A program made the translations under genes and the position numbers. Source: Cupriavidus sp. WGlv3 (GTDB taxonomy: Bacteria > Pseudomonadota > Gammaproteobacteria > Burkholderiales > Burkholderiaceae). Taken from it: DNA of 64,000 bases. The DNA is taken from the NCBI RefSeq assembly GCF_023952475.1, contig NZ_JALHRX010000005.1, positions 124,001 to 188,000 on the forward strand, read 5' to 3'. The notes under the pieces were generated by a model. It made no database searches. It worked only from the letters and a program-made list of their open reading frames with translations, and was not told the origin of the DNA. Shown piece by piece: positions 19,955 to 29,506 of this stretch; the first letter of the stretch is position 1, and each line of letters opens with the position of its first letter.

Positions 19955-21076
19955 TCAGGCGACCGCAGGCGCGGCGCTGTCCGATGCGGTGATGGTCGCC
20001 ACCGTGGTCGGCACGCGCGGCGCCAGCGCGCACATCAGCTCGTAGCCGACCGTGCCGCTGGCCTGGGCCACTTCGTCGATCGGCAGGCCCTGGCCCCACA
20101 GCGTGACCGGGCTGCCGACGCGGGCCTTCGGGCACGGTGTCAGGTCCACGCACAGCATGTCCATCGACACGCGCCCGACCAACTCGGTGCGCACGCCGTC
20201 GACCAGCACCGGCGCGCGCTGCTCGCCCCAGCCCGACGCATGGCGCGGATAGCCGTCGGCATAGCCGCACGCGACCACGCCGATGCGCATCGGCCGCTCC
20301 GCGGTGAAGAGCGAACCATAGCCGACGGTATCGCCCGGCTGCAGGTCCTGCACCGAGATCAGCTCGCTCTGCAGCGACATCGCCGGCTGCAGCCCGGTGC
20401 CTGCGATATCGGCATCGCGGCCGGTGGGCGAGGCGCCGTACAGGATGATGCCGGGACGCACCCAGGCGCGGTGCGCCCGCGGATGCCACAGCACCGCGGC
20501 GGAATTCGACAGGCTGGCCTCGCCCGGCAGGTTGGCGGTGGCGGCGTCGAAGGCCTCGACCTGGTGGGCGACGCCGCGCGGGCCGTCGGCATCGGAGAAA
20601 TGCGTCATATGGACGATGCTGCCCACGCACGGCATGGCGCGCGCGCGCTCCCAGGCGGTGCGGTATTCCGCCGGATGGAAGCCGAGCCGGTTCATGCCGG
20701 TGTTGAGCTTGAGCTGGATCGCCAGCGGTCCCCTGGGGCGCGCGCTTTCCAGCATGCGCAGCTGCTCGTCGCAGTGGATCGCGGTGGTCAGGCGGTATTG
20801 CTCGATCAGGGCAATGTCCTGCGGCTGGAAGAAGCCCTCCAGCAGCAGGATCGGGCCCTGCCAGCCGAGGTCGCGCAGCAGCACGGCCTCATTCAGGTCC
20901 AGCAGGCCGAAGCCATCGGCACCACGCAGTGCAGCAAAAACGCGGCGGATGCCATGCCCGTAGGCATTGGCCTTGACCACCGCCCAGACGCGCGAGTCAG
21001 GCGCCTTGCGGCGGATCACGTCGAGATTGTTGGCCAGGGCGGGTTGGTGGATGACGGCTTGGATCGGTCTTGGCAT
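19955..21076 (-). CDS. alr: alanine racemase
   Basis: A 373-residue PLP enzyme of fold type III. The PLP lysine is Lys35 in [13 protein letters not shown], and the second catalytic residue is the tyrosine of [10 protein letters not shown]. The block HMTHFSDAD and the C-terminal CVDLTPCP region also fit. It interconverts L- and D-alanine for peptidoglycan. This copy heads the alr-radA group, an arrangement typical of the biosynthetic Alr in related genomes. It diverges from lplT across a roughly 600-base region. Confidence 0.95.
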   Translation of the reverse strand: MPRPIQAVIHQPALANNLDVIRRKAPDSRVWAVVKANAYGHGIRRVFAALRGADGFGLLDLNEAVLLRDLGWQGPILLLEGFFQPQDIALIEQYRLTTAIHCDEQLRMLESARPRGPLAIQLKLNTGMNRLGFHPAEYRTAWERARAMPCVGSIVHMTHFSDADGPRGVAHQVEAFDAATANLPGEASLSNSAAVLWHPRAHRAWVRPGIILYGASPTGRDADIAGTGLQPAMSLQSELISVQDLQPGDTVGYGSLFTAERPMRIGVVACGYADGYPRHASGWGEQRAPVLVDGVRTELVGRVSMDMLCVDLTPCPKARVGSPVTLWGQGLPIDEVAQASGTVGYELMCALAPRVPTTVATITASDSAAPAVA

Positions 21077-21681
21077 TGGAGGTCACATCAGGGTAGCGGA
21101 CAAAGCCGGCAGCGGCGCGAGCGGCACGTGCGCGCGGCGCGGGCTGGAGGGACGACTCTGTCTCAGTATCGATGGCGCAAACGTCACCTGTCGGTGTGCC
21201 GCAGCACGTACCGGCGACCCAGGTGGGCGACGGCAGTGGCGACGGTTGTGGCTACGGATATGCGGGATGCCCGCAATTGGCACGCCCAGGTATCCCAGTC
21301 ACCATATCTCGCCGGGCGCACACCAGATCAGCGAAAGACCGGTCCGGCGGGCCGCGGTGGCAGCCGTTATTTGAACACATTCGGATGCGGTTGCCGGGGA
21401 TCATCGGGGAATCGGCAAGGCAATTTGCTGTCAAAAAGAGCCGTTGCCGGGGTTCGGGAATGTCATGTTTTCGTGATATAAAGCCGGACGCTCCGGCCAT
21501 GTTCTAAAAGCGAAGCATTATGTCAATGACTGTCAGGCAGGCCTCACGGCGCCGCAGCGCAGCACCTACGACACAATTCGACACGGCCGCGGCACAAGGT
21601 TCCCTGCAAACCATGGCCTCTGCGGCCGGCACCAGCCTGGCCCCCGTGAATGGAGCGCGCGATGGAGAGAAAGTCGACAGC

Positions 21682-23001
21682 ATGAAGAAGGGTTTTTACA
21701 CCATCATGGCCGCGCAGTTTTTTTCCTCGCTGGCCGACAATGCCTTACTGATCGCCGCCATCGCCCTTCTCACCGAATTGCATTCCCCGCAGTGGATGAC
21801 CCCGCTGCTCAAGTTGTTCTTCGTTCTCTCCTACGTCATTCTTGCCGCCTTCGTCGGCGCCTTCGCCGACTCGATGCCCAAGGGGCGGGTGATGCTCATC
21901 ACCAACGCCATCAAGGTGGTCGGCTGCGCCATCATGATGTTCGGGCTGCATCCGCTCTTGGCCTACGGCGTGGTCGGCTTCGGCGCGGCGGCGTATTCGC
22001 CCGCCAAGTACGGCATCCTGACCGAGTTGCTGCCCCCCGAAAAACTGGTGCTGGCCAACGGCTGGATCGAGGGCCTGACGGTGGGTTCGATCATCCTCGG
22101 CACGGTAGTGGGCGGTGCGCTGATTTCCGTGCATGTCTCCGGCCTGCTGCTGCGCCTGGACGTGCCCTTGATCAATACCGGCATCGACACCCCGGCCGAG
22201 GCCGCGATGGTGGTGATCATGCTGTTCTACGTGATCGCTTCGGTGTTCAACCTGTTCATCCCGGACACCGGCGCGCGCTATCCGGCGCAGGAAAAGAACC
22301 CGATCAAGCTGATCGCCGAATTCGGCGACTGCTTCCTGGCGCTGTGGCGCGACAAGCTCGGCCAGATCTCGCTGGCAGTGACCACGCTGTTCTGGGGCGT
22401 GGGCGCGACGCTGCAGTTCATCGTGCTGAAGTGGGCCGAGAAATCGCTGGGCCTGAACCTGTCCCAGGGCGCGCTGCTGCAGGCCGTGGTGGCGGTGGGC
22501 GTGGCGGTCGGCGCGATCCTGGCGGCGGCGCGCATCCCGCTGCGCAAATCGCTGTCGGTGTTGCCATTCGGCGTGGCGATGGGCGCCACGGTGATGGTGA
22601 TGGCGTTCTACACCAAGGACGCGATGCCGCAGGTCACGCTTGACGTGCTCGGCCTGCACATGCCGCTGTACATGGCCATCGCCTACGTGTTCCTGATGCT
22701 GGTGGGCGCGATGTCGGGCTATTTCGTGGTGCCGATGAACGCGCTGCTGCAGCACCGTGGCCACGTGCTGCTGTCGGCCGGGCACTCGATCGCGGTACAG
22801 AACTTCAATGAGAACGTCTCGGTGCTGCTGATGCTGTGCCTGTACGCGCTGCTGATCAAGCTCAACGTGCCGATCGGCGTGGTCATCATCGCGCTGGGCA
22901 TGTTTATCTGCGTGACCATGGCGCTGGTGCTCAAGCTGCACAAGTACAACGTGCGCACCTTCAACTCGCTGGCGATGATCGGCGAGGACAAGCACCACTA
23001 G
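21682..23001 (+). CDS. lplT: lysophospholipid transporter LplT
   Basis: A 439-residue MFS-type membrane protein with about 12 helices, beginning MKKGFYTIMAAQFFSSLADN as in LplT. The family block GAAAYSPAKYGILTELLP is present, and the C-terminus holds GYFVVPMNALLQHRGH. LplT flips lysophospholipids such as lyso-PE across the inner membrane for reacylation. The frame is open 162 bases further upstream to an ATG at 21520. I prefer 21682 because homologues start there and the extra 54 residues look low-complexity. The usual partner acyltransferase Aas is not adjacent. A TATAAA hexamer near 21477 may be its -10 element. Confidence 0.9.
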   Translation: MKKGFYTIMAAQFFSSLADNALLIAAIALLTELHSPQWMTPLLKLFFVLSYVILAAFVGAFADSMPKGRVMLITNAIKVVGCAIMMFGLHPLLAYGVVGFGAAAYSPAKYGILTELLPPEKLVLANGWIEGLTVGSIILGTVVGGALISVHVSGLLLRLDVPLINTGIDTPAEAAMVVIMLFYVIASVFNLFIPDTGARYPAQEKNPIKLIAEFGDCFLALWRDKLGQISLAVTTLFWGVGATLQFIVLKWAEKSLGLNLSQGALLQAVVAVGVAVGAILAAARIPLRKSLSVLPFGVAMGATVMVMAFYTKDAMPQVTLDVLGLHMPLYMAIAYVFLMLVGAMSGYFVVPMNALLQHRGHVLLSAGHSIAVQNFNENVSVLLMLCLYALLIKLNVPIGVVIIALGMFICVTMALVLKLHKYNVRTFNSLAMIGEDKHH

Positions 23002-23043
23002 CACTCTCACGGCGCGGCCGCGGCGGCGGCCGGCCAGCCCGCG

Positions 23044-24186
23044 TCAGGCGGTGTCCTGAACGGCTTGCGGGCCCGCCCGCGGCGGCTCTTCGGTGCGCGC
23101 CAGCGCCCGCTCCTGCCACCCCGGCGGCACCACGAAACCGCGCGAGCATTCGCGCCACCAGCCTGGCGCCTGCGGCCCGGCCGGTTCCATCTCGCACAGC
23201 ATCACCGGTGACTCGCGGCGCCAGCCGTGGTCATGGCGCGGGTCGGCAAAGCGCTGCGCCAGCAGCGCGTGCAGCGTGCCGGCGTCCGCCGTGCCGGCTT
23301 CCGGCACCAGCGCGCCCGACAGCCACCCGGTACGCGGCAGGCGGCACCAGCGCAGGCCCGGACGCCCACTGGCGCGCGCGGCCCAGGCCTCGAGCGTGGA
23401 CCACCAGCCGTGCAAGTGGTCTGGCGCAATCCCAAGCGTCTCCAGCCCGGCCGGCACCTGGCCGTCGCGATAGAACAGCCAGCCCAGCAGGTAGACTTCG
23501 CTGCGGTCCACGGTATGGCCGAGCGCGGCCCGCGCCTCGGGCGTATGCCCCAACGGCAGCTGCCGGTGCACGATATGGCCGAGCTTGTCGCCAAGGCGGT
23601 CGACCAGGTTCGGGCCGACGAAATCCTGCGCCCGCGGCGGCTGGTGGCCGCCCGCCGCCATCAGGTAGAACTTGGCCGCCATCTCCCAGTGGACCACCGC
23701 GCCCGAGTCCAGCTCGCGCCAGACGAAATCCAGCTCGCCCAGCGTGCGCACGCCGTGCCGCCCCGCGTGCCGCACCGGCACGTTGGCGGCCAGCAGCGAC
23801 AGCCCCTGCATATGGCGCAAGGCGAAATGCAGCAGCCGTTCGGCATGCCGCCCCAGGCGCAGGCTGCGGTTGGCAGGGTCGGGGTCGGCATTGGTGCAGA
23901 GCGCGGCATGGCCGTCGGCCAGTTCGTCGATGGTGGGGGGCAGCGCGGCGGGATCCGCGCCTTCGAGCCAGCGCTGCCAGGCCTCGCGGGTGCCGGCCGG
24001 CCAGCGCGCCAGCGCGGCCCCTGGTACGGTGTCCAGCAGCGGCGGCGACAGCGTGGTCCAGGCCAGGTCGCGCGCGCGTGCCGACGCGGCGCGGCGCCAC
24101 AGCGGCGCGTGCGACGGTCCATGGCCGTCGCCGCCGCGGGTCAGCGAGAGATCAGGCCCCAGCTCCCGCACGGTCGTGGAGCTCAC
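23044..24186 (-). CDS. DUF1853 family protein
   Basis: A 380-residue protein of unknown function. Conserved DUF1853 blocks are GELDFVWRELDSGAVVHWEM, AAKFYLMAAGG, and FVGPNLVDRLGDKLGHIVHR. The acidic and lysine residues in EMAAKFYL together with FVWRE resemble nuclease-like cores, but that is only a resemblance. Its start lies 35 bases inside the uracil-DNA glycosylase gene; a start a few codons later is possible. It is the last gene of the overlapping tsaB-rimI-UDG group. Confidence 0.82.
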   Translation of the reverse strand: MSSTTVRELGPDLSLTRGGDGHGPSHAPLWRRAASARARDLAWTTLSPPLLDTVPGAALARWPAGTREAWQRWLEGADPAALPPTIDELADGHAALCTNADPDPANRSLRLGRHAERLLHFALRHMQGLSLLAANVPVRHAGRHGVRTLGELDFVWRELDSGAVVHWEMAAKFYLMAAGGHQPPRAQDFVGPNLVDRLGDKLGHIVHRQLPLGHTPEARAALGHTVDRSEVYLLGWLFYRDGQVPAGLETLGIAPDHLHGWWSTLEAWAARASGRPGLRWCRLPRTGWLSGALVPEAGTADAGTLHALLAQRFADPRHDHGWRRESPVMLCEMEPAGPQAPGWWRECSRGFVVPPGWQERALARTEEPPRAGPQAVQDTA

Positions 24187-25018
24187 GGGCCAGGCACAGG
24201 TCTTCCCAGGCGCGCGCCTTGTCGGTCAGCGTGCGCAGCAGGTAGGCGGGATGGTAGGTCACCACCACGGGGATGCCCTCATAGGCATGCACGGTGCCGC
24301 GCAGCTTGCCGATGGGCGTGGTGGTGCGCAGCAAGGATTGGGCAGCGAAGCGGCCCAGCACCACGATCACGCGGGGCCTGACCAGCGCAATCTGCCGGCG
24401 CAGGAAGGGCTCGCACTGCGCCACCTCTTCCGCTTCCGGATTGCGGTTGCCCGGCGGGCGGCACTTGAGCACGTTGGCGATGAACACGTTGCGCCCGCGC
24501 GCCAGCCCGAGCGCACCGAGCATGTTGTCGAGCAGCTTGCCGGCCTGGCCGACGAAGGGCTCGCCCTGCAGGTCTTCGTTCTCGCCGGGGGCTTCACCCA
24601 CCAGCATCCAATCCGCCTGGCGCGCGCCCACGCCGAACACCGTATTGGTACGGGTCTGGCACAGGCCGCAGGCGGTGCAGCCCGCCACCGCGGCTTCCAG
24701 CGCCGGCCAGTCCATCGCGGCGATGGCCGCTTCACGATCCGCTTGTGCATCTGCGGGCGCCGGCCCGGCAGGAGCCAGCGCTGGCGCAGCGCGCTCAGGG
24801 GCTGGCGGCGCCACCGGTGCGGCCAGCGGCGCCTCGGGATGCGCAACCGCTGCAGCCACCGGGGCAGCCGTCGCTGCCACGGACGGCTCGGCTGCCGGCA
24901 TCGCCGCAGGCTGCGCTGCCAGGTCGGGCTGCGCCTCTGCCTGCGCCGCCCGGGACGCGCGCGGTACCCATTCGGTCGGAATGCCCAGCACCTCGAGGAA
25001 CTGCGCGCGGCGGCTCAT
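24152..25018 (-). CDS. family 4 uracil-DNA glycosylase with Ala/Pro-rich N-terminal extension
   Basis: A 288-residue protein. Residues 1-22 form a short conserved head (RAQFLEVLGIPTEWVPR). Residues 23 to about 95 are a low-complexity Ala/Pro linker. The rest is a family 4 UDG with the iron-sulfur cysteines starting CTACGLC, active-site block VGEAPGENEDLQG, the DNA-contact block NVLKCRPPGNRNP and the late motif HPAYLLR. It removes uracil from DNA made by cytosine deamination, which matters in GC-rich genomes. Its ATG overlaps the rimI stop by ATGA. The linker suggests a tethered partner interaction, as seen in SPO1-polymerase-like UDG fusions, but this is inference. Confidence 0.92.
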   Translation of the reverse strand: MSRRAQFLEVLGIPTEWVPRASRAAQAEAQPDLAAQPAAMPAAEPSVAATAAPVAAAVAHPEAPLAAPVAPPAPERAAPALAPAGPAPADAQADREAAIAAMDWPALEAAVAGCTACGLCQTRTNTVFGVGARQADWMLVGEAPGENEDLQGEPFVGQAGKLLDNMLGALGLARGRNVFIANVLKCRPPGNRNPEAEEVAQCEPFLRRQIALVRPRVIVVLGRFAAQSLLRTTTPIGKLRGTVHAYEGIPVVVTYHPAYLLRTLTDKARAWEDLCLARELHDRAGAGA

Positions 25019-25575
25019 GCCTGCCCCTCCGTGCCTTCGTTGGCGGCAGCCTGCGCCGGCCAGGCGCGGCGCAGCACCAGCGCGTCTTCGCGCTCGCCGC
25101 CCGGCGCCGGGTAATAACCCTTGCGGCGTCCGATCTCGGCAAACCCGGCCGCCTGGTAGAGCGCGATCGCCCCGGTATTGGAGGGCCGCACCTCCAGCAG
25201 CATGGTGTGGATGCGGTGCGCGTGCGAGGTCGCCAGCACCACCGCGAGCATCAGGCGCCCGAGCCCCTGGCGCTGGCGCAGCGGCTCGACCGTGATGTTG
25301 AGCAGGTGCATTTCATCGACCACCGGCATCAGCACGGCGTAGGCCACCAGCGTGCCCGCCGGATCGCGCAGCGTCAGCCCGAGATGCCCCGACTTGACCG
25401 AGTTCTCGAAGTTGCCGCGCGTCCACGGATGGCTGTAGGCGCGCGCCTCGATGCCCGCCACCGCCTGCAGGTCTAGCGCGCTCATGCGGCCCAGCGACCA
25501 GCCCTCGGGCAGCGCCGGCATGGCCGGCACCTCGGGCCAGTCGTGGCGGTCTGCGAGGGGATACGCGGCGCTCAC
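25015..25575 (-). CDS. rimI: ribosomal protein S18 alanine N-acetyltransferase RimI
   Basis: A 186-residue GNAT protein. The core starts at LDLQAVAGIEARAYSHPWTRGN and includes the acetyl-CoA loop VEPLRQRQGLGRLML and the typical LEVRPSNTGAIALYQAAGF. The start is a GTG whose GTGA overlaps the tsaB stop by four bases, adding about 35 residues ahead of the core. An internal ATG just before the core is an alternative. tsaB-rimI adjacency is conserved across proteobacteria. RimI acetylates the N-terminal alanine of ribosomal protein S18. Confidence 0.93.
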   Translation of the reverse strand: MSAAYPLADRHDWPEVPAMPALPEGWSLGRMSALDLQAVAGIEARAYSHPWTRGNFENSVKSGHLGLTLRDPAGTLVAYAVLMPVVDEMHLLNITVEPLRQRQGLGRLMLAVVLATSHAHRIHTMLLEVRPSNTGAIALYQAAGFAEIGRRKGYYPAPGGEREDALVLRRAWPAQAAANEGTEGQA

Positions 25576-26327
25576 GATGCGCTCCCCGGCTGGGCCGCCG
25601 CACGCGCCGCCGCTACGGCCTCGCGCTCGGCGATGGTCTGGGCAACCTTGTCGCGCAGGTAGACCGGCATGGCCTGGTCGGCGTCGATGGCCTCGCCGCG
25701 CGCCAGGGCGCGCAGCGCGATGGCAACCATCGGCTGCGCATGCGGCATCGCCTCGGGCAGCACGCGCGCGGCGCGGCCGAGGCCCGCCAGGCGTTCGCCA
25801 AACACCGTGGACGCGTTGCCGGCCAGCCAGAAGTCGCCGCCGGGCAAGGCGACGGTTTCCGGCGCGCCGACCTGCATCGGCGTGAGTTCCGCCCACTCCT
25901 GCGCGGCGGCGTTCCAACCGAAGGCCGCCGCATAGGCCTGGTCCATGCGCGCATCCAGCGCCACCAGCACCGCGGTGCCGTCCGGCAGCGCCGGCGTGGC
26001 GGCGCGGGTGCGTTCGGCGCAGGCCTTCAGCGTGTTGACCGGCACCACGGGTAGCCCGGCGCCGAACGCCAGCCCCTGCGCCACGCCGCAGGCAGTGCGC
26101 AGGCCGGTGAACGAGCCCGGGCCAGCGCCAAAGGCGATGGCCGCGCAATCGGCCAGCGCAATGCCGGCTTCGGCCAGCAGTTCCCCGGCGGCCGGCAGCA
26201 CGCGCGCCGACGAGCGTGCGCCGGTGTGCTCATGGCGCACCAGGCACTCGAGGCCGGTGCCTGCCGCGCGTCCGAGCGCGACCGAGCACCACTCCGTAGA
26301 AGTTTCAACAGCGAGAATCCAGGACAT
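25572..26327 (-). CDS. tsaB: tRNA threonylcarbamoyladenosine biosynthesis protein TsaB
   Basis: A 251-residue ASKHA-fold protein. It begins MSWILAVETSTEWCSVAL, and has HTGARSSARVLPAAGELL and AFGAGPGSFTGLR, all TsaB hallmarks. TsaB scaffolds TsaD and TsaE for t6A37 modification of ANN-decoding tRNAs. The chosen ATG is the only one giving the family N-terminus. It opens the tsaB-rimI-UDG-DUF1853 group and diverges from the acyl-CoA-binding protein gene over about 130 bases. Confidence 0.94.
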   Translation of the reverse strand: MSWILAVETSTEWCSVALGRAAGTGLECLVRHEHTGARSSARVLPAAGELLAEAGIALADCAAIAFGAGPGSFTGLRTACGVAQGLAFGAGLPVVPVNTLKACAERTRAATPALPDGTAVLVALDARMDQAYAAAFGWNAAAQEWAELTPMQVGAPETVALPGGDFWLAGNASTVFGERLAGLGRAARVLPEAMPHAQPMVAIALRALARGEAIDADQAMPVYLRDKVAQTIAEREAVAAARAAAQPGSAS

Positions 26328-26455
26328 GGCGCGATTGTAGCCGTTGGGCCCGGAATCGAGGGCTTCTTCGGTTTTATACGGACGGCGCGGCCGCGCGGGA
26401 CGGCTATCATCGGGCTGCATTTCCGCAATCCAGACAGTCCACACGGAGGAACCCC

Positions 26456-26725
26456 ATGAGCGACCTGCAGGCACGTTTCGAACAGGCCCAGATCGACGTC
26501 AAGCAACTGAGCGAGCGCCCCAGCAATATGTCCCTGCTGCGCCTGTACGCGCTGTTCAAGCAAGGCAGCGAGGGCGATGCGCACGGCGACAAGCCGGGCA
26601 TGACCGATTTCGTCGGCCGCTACAAGTTCGAGGCGTGGGAAGCGCTGCGCGGCACCGCGCGCGAACAGGCGATGGAGCAGTACATCGCGTTGGTGGAAGA
26701 ACTGCGCAGCGGCGCCGCCAGCTGA
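26456..26725 (+). CDS. acyl-CoA-binding protein
   Basis: An 89-residue ACBP, the normal length of this four-helix family. Diagnostic parts are LLRLYALFKQGSEGD (acyl-CoA tunnel tyrosine and lysine) and GRYKFEAWEALRGTARE. A GGAGGAA ribosome site precedes the ATG. The protein binds long-chain acyl-CoA esters in the cytosol, plausibly buffering pools for beta-oxidation or PHB synthesis. It is a single-gene unit converging on the MFS exporter; no clear terminator is visible in the 20-base gap. Confidence 0.95.
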   Translation: MSDLQARFEQAQIDVKQLSERPSNMSLLRLYALFKQGSEGDAHGDKPGMTDFVGRYKFEAWEALRGTAREQAMEQYIALVEELRSGAAS

Positions 26726-26745
26726 ACGGCTCCGGCCCGGCGGCG

Positions 26746-28227
26746 TCAGGCCGCCGGCGCCGGGCGCGGCCGGATGCGCCAGGCCGCCAGCATCGCGCTG
26801 GCGATCACCACACCCACCGCGAGGAAGGTTTCATCGAAGGCGCGGATGCGCGCCGCCTGGAGCGCGCTGTCGCCGGCCTGGCCCAGCAGTGCGCCATGCT
26901 CGGCCAGGCGCCACTGCAGCCCCACTCCCGCCAGGCTCACGCCGATGGCGCCGCCCAGTTGCCGCAGGAAGTTGATGCAACTCGAGCCCTGGGCGATCAG
27001 CGTGAAGTCCACGCCGCGCATCGCACCCAGCGTCAGCGATGGCAGGATGCAGCCCAGGCCGATCCGCCCCAGCACCGCCAGCGCCACCAGCACCAGGTAG
27101 GGCGTCGCGCGCGAGCCCAGCGCCATCAGCAGGAACGACAACGACAGCAGCGCCAGCCCGAACGACACCTGCACATGTGGCGGGATCCGGTGCGTGAAGC
27201 GCCCCGCCACCGCAATCGTCAGCGCCAGCATCACGCCCGCCGGGAACAGCACCAGGCCGGCGCGCGACGGGGTGTATTCCAGCGCCATCTGCATATAGAC
27301 CGGCAACAGGTAGGTCGAGCCGAACAGGCCCGCGCCATAGATGAAGGCCACCACCGCCCCGGCCGCGAACTGCCGGTAGCTGTACAGCCGCATATTCATC
27401 AGCGGGTACGCCGCGCGCAACTGCCACATCACGAACGCCGCCAGCATCAGCACGCCGAAGCCCGACAGCGCCAGGCCCGCGGCGACGCTCTCGCGCATCT
27501 CGACCACGCCGTTGAGCAGGCTGACCGTGGCGATGCCGGCCAGGCCCAGCCCGCGCCAGTCCAGCGGCTGGCGCTCGCCCATCATGATCGAGTCCACCGC
27601 CATGAAGCGGCGCGCCATCAGCACGGCCAGCAGCGTCAGCGGCACCACCACGAAGAAGATCGAGCGCCAGCCGAAGGCCTCGACCAGGAAGCCGCCCAGG
27701 CTGGGTCCCAGCGCCGGCGCCAGCACCACGCCGAAGCCGAACATGCTGATCGCCTTGCCCTGCTCGCGCTCTTCGAAGACGCGCAGGATCAGGATATTGG
27801 GCAGCGGCTGCATGATGCCCGCGGCGATGCCCTCGGCCACGCGCATCGCGATCATCACGCCGTAGGTCGGCGAAAAACCGCCCACCAGTCCGCCCGCGCC
27901 CAGCAGCAGCGACGCGCCCAGGAAGGTGCGCCGCAGCCCGTAGCGATTCAGCAGCCAGGGGGTCAGCAGCATCGACAGCGTCATCGCGATCATGAAGCTG
28001 GCCGCGACCCATTGCGCGCGCTCCTGCCCCAGCACGAAATGCCGGCTCAGGTCGGGAATGGCCACATTGACGATGGTGGACGAGACGATCGACGAGATCG
28101 TGCCCAGCATCAGCGTCGCCAGCACCAGCCAGCGCAGCCGTTCGCCATAGCGCGCGCGCAGCGACTGCCGGGTCGGCAGATCCGACCGCTGGCCGGAACC
28201 TTCCGGCGTGGCGGGGCCCTCGCTCAC
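26746..28227 (-). CDS. MFS drug exporter, DHA2 (EmrB/QacA) type
   Basis: A 493-residue, 14-helix MFS protein. It shows the first-helix pattern SSIVSSTIVNVAIPDL, the motif-A loop LLNRYGLRRTFLGAS and the antiporter motif C region VVLAPALGPSLGGFLVE. Together these mark the DHA2 proton-coupled multidrug exporters. The start is a GTG sharing GTGA with the stop of the upstream SRPBCC gene, so the two are coupled. No membrane-fusion partner (EmrA) is present here. Confidence 0.9.
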   Translation of the reverse strand: MSEGPATPEGSGQRSDLPTRQSLRARYGERLRWLVLATLMLGTISSIVSSTIVNVAIPDLSRHFVLGQERAQWVAASFMIAMTLSMLLTPWLLNRYGLRRTFLGASLLLGAGGLVGGFSPTYGVMIAMRVAEGIAAGIMQPLPNILILRVFEEREQGKAISMFGFGVVLAPALGPSLGGFLVEAFGWRSIFFVVVPLTLLAVLMARRFMAVDSIMMGERQPLDWRGLGLAGIATVSLLNGVVEMRESVAAGLALSGFGVLMLAAFVMWQLRAAYPLMNMRLYSYRQFAAGAVVAFIYGAGLFGSTYLLPVYMQMALEYTPSRAGLVLFPAGVMLALTIAVAGRFTHRIPPHVQVSFGLALLSLSFLLMALGSRATPYLVLVALAVLGRIGLGCILPSLTLGAMRGVDFTLIAQGSSCINFLRQLGGAIGVSLAGVGLQWRLAEHGALLGQAGDSALQAARIRAFDETFLAVGVVIASAMLAAWRIRPRPAPAA

Positions 28228-28700
28228 CCCAGCCGCCCGGTGTCGGCGATCTCGCGGATCTTGCGGACGGTGTCGATGTCGGCCGCGTGGTAGGCGGACT
28301 TGACGATCTCGGCGTAGCGGTCGTCGCCGCTGGCATCGACGGCCGGCATGGTGGTGTCGTAGATAAAGCGCAACAGCAGCGCGCCCGGACCCGGGGTCTC
28401 GATCGCCATGGTCAGCGTGCCGCCGGCATGCTCTGGCGTGGCCGCGGTCTCATAGCGCACCAGCCGGCGCGGCTCGTAGACCACGTGATCTTCGATCGAG
28501 GCCGCGCCGAAATGCAGCACGCGGTCGATCCAGTTGTCGCCGCGGCCCACCACTTCGGCGCGGTCCAGGCCCAGCACGAAAAGCTCGGGAGATTCGGCAC
28601 GCAGCACCAGGCCCTGCCACACCTGCTCGGCCGTCAGCGGTTCCAGCTGCGGGTTGCCCGGATCATTGATCTCCACCAAGTGCTCAAAACGCAACTTCAC
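28224..28700 (-). CDS. SRPBCC-fold protein, DUF1857 family
   Basis: A 158-residue small cytoplasmic protein with the START/SRPBCC helix-grip pattern. It starts MKLRFEHLVEINDPGNPQLEPLT split here across FEHLVEINDPG, and then LTAEQVWQGLVLRAE, the opening typical of DUF1857. The C-terminal helix is YAEIVKSAYHAADIDTVRKI. Such proteins bind hydrophobic ligands; no ligand is known. It is upstream of and overlaps the MFS exporter by four bases, so it may bind or sense a molecule the exporter handles. Confidence 0.82.
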   Translation of the reverse strand: MKLRFEHLVEINDPGNPQLEPLTAEQVWQGLVLRAESPELFVLGLDRAEVVGRGDNWIDRVLHFGAASIEDHVVYEPRRLVRYETAATPEHAGGTLTMAIETPGPGALLLRFIYDTTMPAVDASGDDRYAEIVKSAYHAADIDTVRKIREIADTGRLG

Positions 28701-28933
28701 TCTCCCGTTTGCGATAAGTCGATATTATGAAGTCTCCGCGTATTCGCGAGACCTTTTTGTCTGCGCACTGCAACATGGGCCGCCCCCTCTCTCGGATATC
28801 GGCCAGACTCGCACCGGCTGGAGCCCCTCACGTGAATGCCGCGCCCGGCTGAAACATCACTCCTGACAGCAGCTGTCAGGAGACCCGGCGCACAATGCGG
28901 CCGCTTTCACACGGAACGCTGCAGGAGGCTGTG

Positions 28934-29341
28934 ATGGAGTTGCTGATCAATATCGATGTCGACGACCTGGCGCGCGGCATCGACTTCTACGCGCAGGGGC
29001 TGGGACTGCGGCCGGGCCGCACGCTGTTCGACGGCTCTGTCGCCGAAATGCTGGGCGGCAATGCCCCGATCTACCTGCTCGCCAAGCCCGCGGGCACGCG
29101 CCCGACCACGCGCGCCGCGACCCGGCGCGACTATCGCCGCCACTGGACCCCGGTTCACCTCGATTTCGTCGTCGCCGACCTCGAGCAGGCCATCGAACGC
29201 GCGCTCGCGGCCGGCGCCGAGATCGAGGACTGGCCGCAGGAATTCGCCTGGGGCCGCCAGGCCACGCTGTCGGACCCGTTCGGGCACGGGCTGTGTTTTA
29301 TCGAGTGGAAGGGCCAGGGCTACGGGACGGTCGCCGACTGA
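28934..29341 (+). CDS. VOC-family (glyoxalase/bleomycin-resistance fold) protein
   Basis: A 135-residue single VOC module. It begins MELLINIDVDDLARGIDFY, has HLDFVVADLEQAIERAL in the second half and ends with TLSDPFGHGLCFIEW, the usual beta-alpha-beta3 pattern with metal-site acidic and histidine residues. A GGAGG ribosome site is well placed before the ATG. The substrate cannot be told. It is a single gene with about 230 bases upstream facing the SRPBCC gene. Confidence 0.85.
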   Translation: MELLINIDVDDLARGIDFYAQGLGLRPGRTLFDGSVAEMLGGNAPIYLLAKPAGTRPTTRAATRRDYRRHWTPVHLDFVVADLEQAIERALAAGAEIEDWPQEFAWGRQATLSDPFGHGLCFIEWKGQGYGTVAD

Positions 29342-29506
29342 GCCGGCCGCTCTGCAAGCGCGGGCATTTTCGGAACATTCGCCTGTTGCCGGCTGCGCCG
29401 GGATGTCACATTTCCATGCAGCGTGGTGCCTGCCTGTTTCCTTGATGCCCGTGGTGTAATAACATTGTGCTGACGTCGGAACTGACCACACCATGAGCAA
29501 CAAGAC

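Noticed and set aside
21682-23001. Fusion or neighbour Aas acyltransferase
   Set aside because: No acyltransferase motif is present in or next to lplT.
26726-26760. Terminator between the acyl-CoA-binding protein and MFS genes
   Set aside because: A GC-rich hairpin can form but there is no T-run on either strand.
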